Of a DNA stretch of 64,000 bases, positions 61,933 to 64,000 are shown in pieces. Within the stretch, counting starts at the first letter, position 1. The number at the start of each line of letters is the position of its first letter. The stretch lies in the NCBI GenBank assembly GCA_034509425.1, contig JAVTVJ010000069.1, forward strand, positions 2,301,501 through 2,365,500. The letters are read 5' to 3'. This stretch comes from Eopsaltria australis. Its lineage: Eukaryota > Chordata > Aves > Passeriformes > Petroicidae. Made by a program: the position numbers and the translations under genes. The notes below the pieces were generated by a model. It was given only the letters and a program-made list of their open reading frames with translations. It did not search any database and was not told the origin of the DNA.

Positions 61933-62549
61933 TCTAACTTGTTTGGAGAAAGAAAGATGAGCCTCCATGGCTATGGTGATAATTTTATGAGCTAGGTTCT
62001 TAAATATCAGCATGACAACTACTCATTGAAACGTGCTGCCAGCTTACTTTCTTGATGGTGATATCCATGCAAAAACTTCCCATAATCTAGTAATCATGAG
62101 GAATGTGAGTAGAATTTCCAAAATTTCACCAGGTGCATTAGATCAGGCTTAATCAGGAAAGGCTCCACTTTGATTCTCTTCCTTTGCTGGGAAGGTGATC
62201 TTCCCCTCTAACAAGAGAAAGTGTTGTCTAAATCAGTGTCACCTTTATAATCAAAGTACAGTTCCTCCTTGGCAAAGATGGAAGAAGAAAATTGTCACAT
62301 GTAAAAGAGAGATAGGAAGGATTTGCCAGTCATTTGGGTGTGTGGCAAAAGCTAAATGGCATTTGTGAGCTTCAGCAACAGGAATAATGAATGCACCAGA
62401 AGTGAGGAAAGAAAGGAGGTGTAAGGAAGGAATTTCCTGTTGCTTTGCTAAACCACACTGGAATGTGGGCAAGGAGAGGGGAAAACAAGGTGCAAGGCTG
62501 AAGACAGAAGTGCAAACTGGAAAATTCAGAAATTGCTCAGGAAATTACA

Positions 62550-62703
62550 GGGAAGGGAAGGGAAGGGAAGGGAAGGGAAGGGAAGGGAAGGGAAGGGAAG
62601 GGAAGGGAAGGGAAGGGAAGGGAAGGGAAGGGAAGGGAAGGGAAGGGAAGGGAAGGGAAGGGAAGGGAAGGGAAGGGAAGGGAAGGGAAGGGAAGGGAAG
62701 GGG
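62550..62703. repeat. (GGGAA)n pentanucleotide array, ~31 units
   Basis: 154 bp of perfect GGGAA repeats with no substitution. Purine-only on the plus strand. Long open frames in every reading (EGKGR or FPSLP type) are produced by the repeat itself. The true length may differ, as such arrays often collapse in assembly. Confidence 0.97.
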
Positions 62704-64000
62704 TTACTGGAACTAGGAATTTGGAGAGAAACAATTTGTGGAAAGAGGACATTCTGGGACACACCATGAGACAAACACACTGTGGAGGAGGTGGCCAAGG
62801 AAATTTTGTGATCTCTGCCTGAGTGGGACTGAGCAAGACAAAGATGAAAAAGAAATTATGCTTGTCCAAGAAGTCACTTCTGGCAGTGGATGACACTTTG
62901 TGTTTGATCCACTTTCTGCAACCAGTGCTAAGTCTTTCCTTCCTGCCAAGCCCTCTCTGTATCTCATCTCTCTGCAGCACTGTCACCTCCTCACTTCCAG
63001 CTGCAGTGGAGGTTCTTATTACAGAAAGTTGATTTGTGATGAATCCATTTGTATGGTATATTGCTGAGTACAAACTATTAACATTTGAATCAATAACCAT
63101 GGAACTTGTAAAATTACATAAACAGCAGAGAGATTTGCAGGGAGGAGAAGGTGATGTTTACAGTCCTAAAAGTCATTAATAAAGAAGCAAAGCTTCCGTT
63201 TCAGAGTGAGCTACAGAAAGGGTTTTATTTTTCTTCTTGCACTATTTTTCTTCTGGAGTCAGACAACTCTTCAGTTACTGAGTGAACAATATGGATTTTT
63301 GACTACCAGTCTCCTTTTTTTTGCTTTCCTTTATGCTGGCATGAATTTACTCTTCCTGTCATACATCGGTTACTGCAAACCCACAAAGATCTCATCTGCT
63401 TTTAACTTCCTCCTCTCAGCTCAGGGTCTGCACTGCTTCTTCTCCAGCATAGTGCCAATTTCTTGGCAGAAAATGCCTCTGCTGTAGCCAGTGTCTGCCT
63501 GAGCTTCAGAGCATGCTGACCCCAGCATTTCTATCAGCAGCAGTTTCCCGAGCCCACAGCTGCTCCACCCAAACCTCTGGTGAGAGGTTTCCACCACCAA
63601 AGTCCTACTCATGGGAGACCAGTCATCAAAATAGAGTTGTAAGATATCTGAGGACTGTTTTTCAAGAACAACCCCATGAAGGAGCAGCTCAAGCAAGCTA
63701 TATTGAAGCAGTCTTTCACTGTCCCTTGGGGCTGCTTCTTCCATGCCCCCTCCAAAACCCAGTATGAACTCACAGGGAGCAGTAAAGCTTCAGCAAAGCC
63801 TGACATTCACCAAATCTGTTCTCAGAGGCAAGCAGAAACCTTGCAAATGGAGAAACCTACATGAGGAGCTCATCGTCACATTTCCTAAATGGGCTTCCAG
63901 GAGGATAGAGGCACCAAACACTGCACAGTAAGGAGAAGGGGGAGGGAGGCAGGTAGAGAGGGAGACAGAGAATAACAGCTGGGGAAAGAAAATTGGGTGG
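62704..64000. other. Intergenic to window end, no gene recognised
   Basis: Mixed composition with overlapping short open frames on both strands near 63421-63931, none with recognisable motifs. Human gene order would place IGF2BP3 further in this direction, but no exon or CpG island of it is visible. Confidence 0.6.

Noticed and set aside
62387..63100. Open frames of EGKGR and FPSLP repeats, up to 187 codons
   Set aside because: Generated by the GGGAA pentanucleotide array, which is open in several frames on both strands.
1..64000. CRISPR arrays, bacterial operons, phage or plasmid modules
   Set aside because: No regularly spaced repeats, no dense coding and no prokaryotic signals. The window is intron-containing vertebrate DNA.

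Overview
The window is vertebrate nuclear DNA and almost certainly avian. The evidence is two conserved vertebrate genes with GT-AG introns, several truncated CR1 LINEs (the dominant retroelement of bird genomes), a solo retroviral LTR, two CpG islands, and no sign of mammalian Alu/L1-type repeats. The species cannot be fixed from the sequence alone. No operon, CRISPR array, tRNA or rRNA was seen.

Layout. (1) 1-19620, minus strand: CCDC126. Its two coding exons are at 7824-8061 and 5489-5670 (139 codons plus stop). An ~11 kb 5' intron leads back to a CpG island at about 19080-19625 that holds the probable non-coding first exon. (2) 19638-23883: the spacer between two divergent promoters, carrying a CR1 3' end against the CCDC126 island and a ~767 bp minus-strand solo LTR ending exactly where the TRA2A island begins. 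(3) 23884-49525, plus strand: TRA2A, encoding the splicing activator transformer-2 alpha. All eight coding exons were traced at single-base resolution (828 nt including stop, 275 aa) and every junction keeps the frame. A GAA-rich exon-like block at 32625-32925 carries an in-frame stop and fits the autoregulatory poison exon known in TRA2 genes. (4) 49526-64000: gene-poor flank with a decayed CR1 reverse-transcriptase fragment, one unrecognised exon-like open block at 53515-53692, low-complexity tracts, a CR1 tail and a pure ~154 bp (GGGAA)n array.

Function and regulation. From memory of human gene order, TRA2A and CCDC126 lie head to head on 7p15.3, and the same order is seen here. The genes are not functionally linked: TRA2A is a nuclear SR-like splicing activator that binds GAA-rich RNA, while CCDC126 is a small membrane or secreted glycoprotein resembling the N-terminal part of MGAT5-type enzymes. 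The strongest regulatory features are the TRA2A poison exon, a TAG/CAG tandem acceptor at TRA2A exon 6, and the retroviral LTR inserted directly upstream of the TRA2A promoter but pointing away from it.

Most of the window is intron or intergenic DNA. I saw no convincing prokaryote-like or wholly novel gene system; the most unexplained element is the exon-like block at 53.5 kb.
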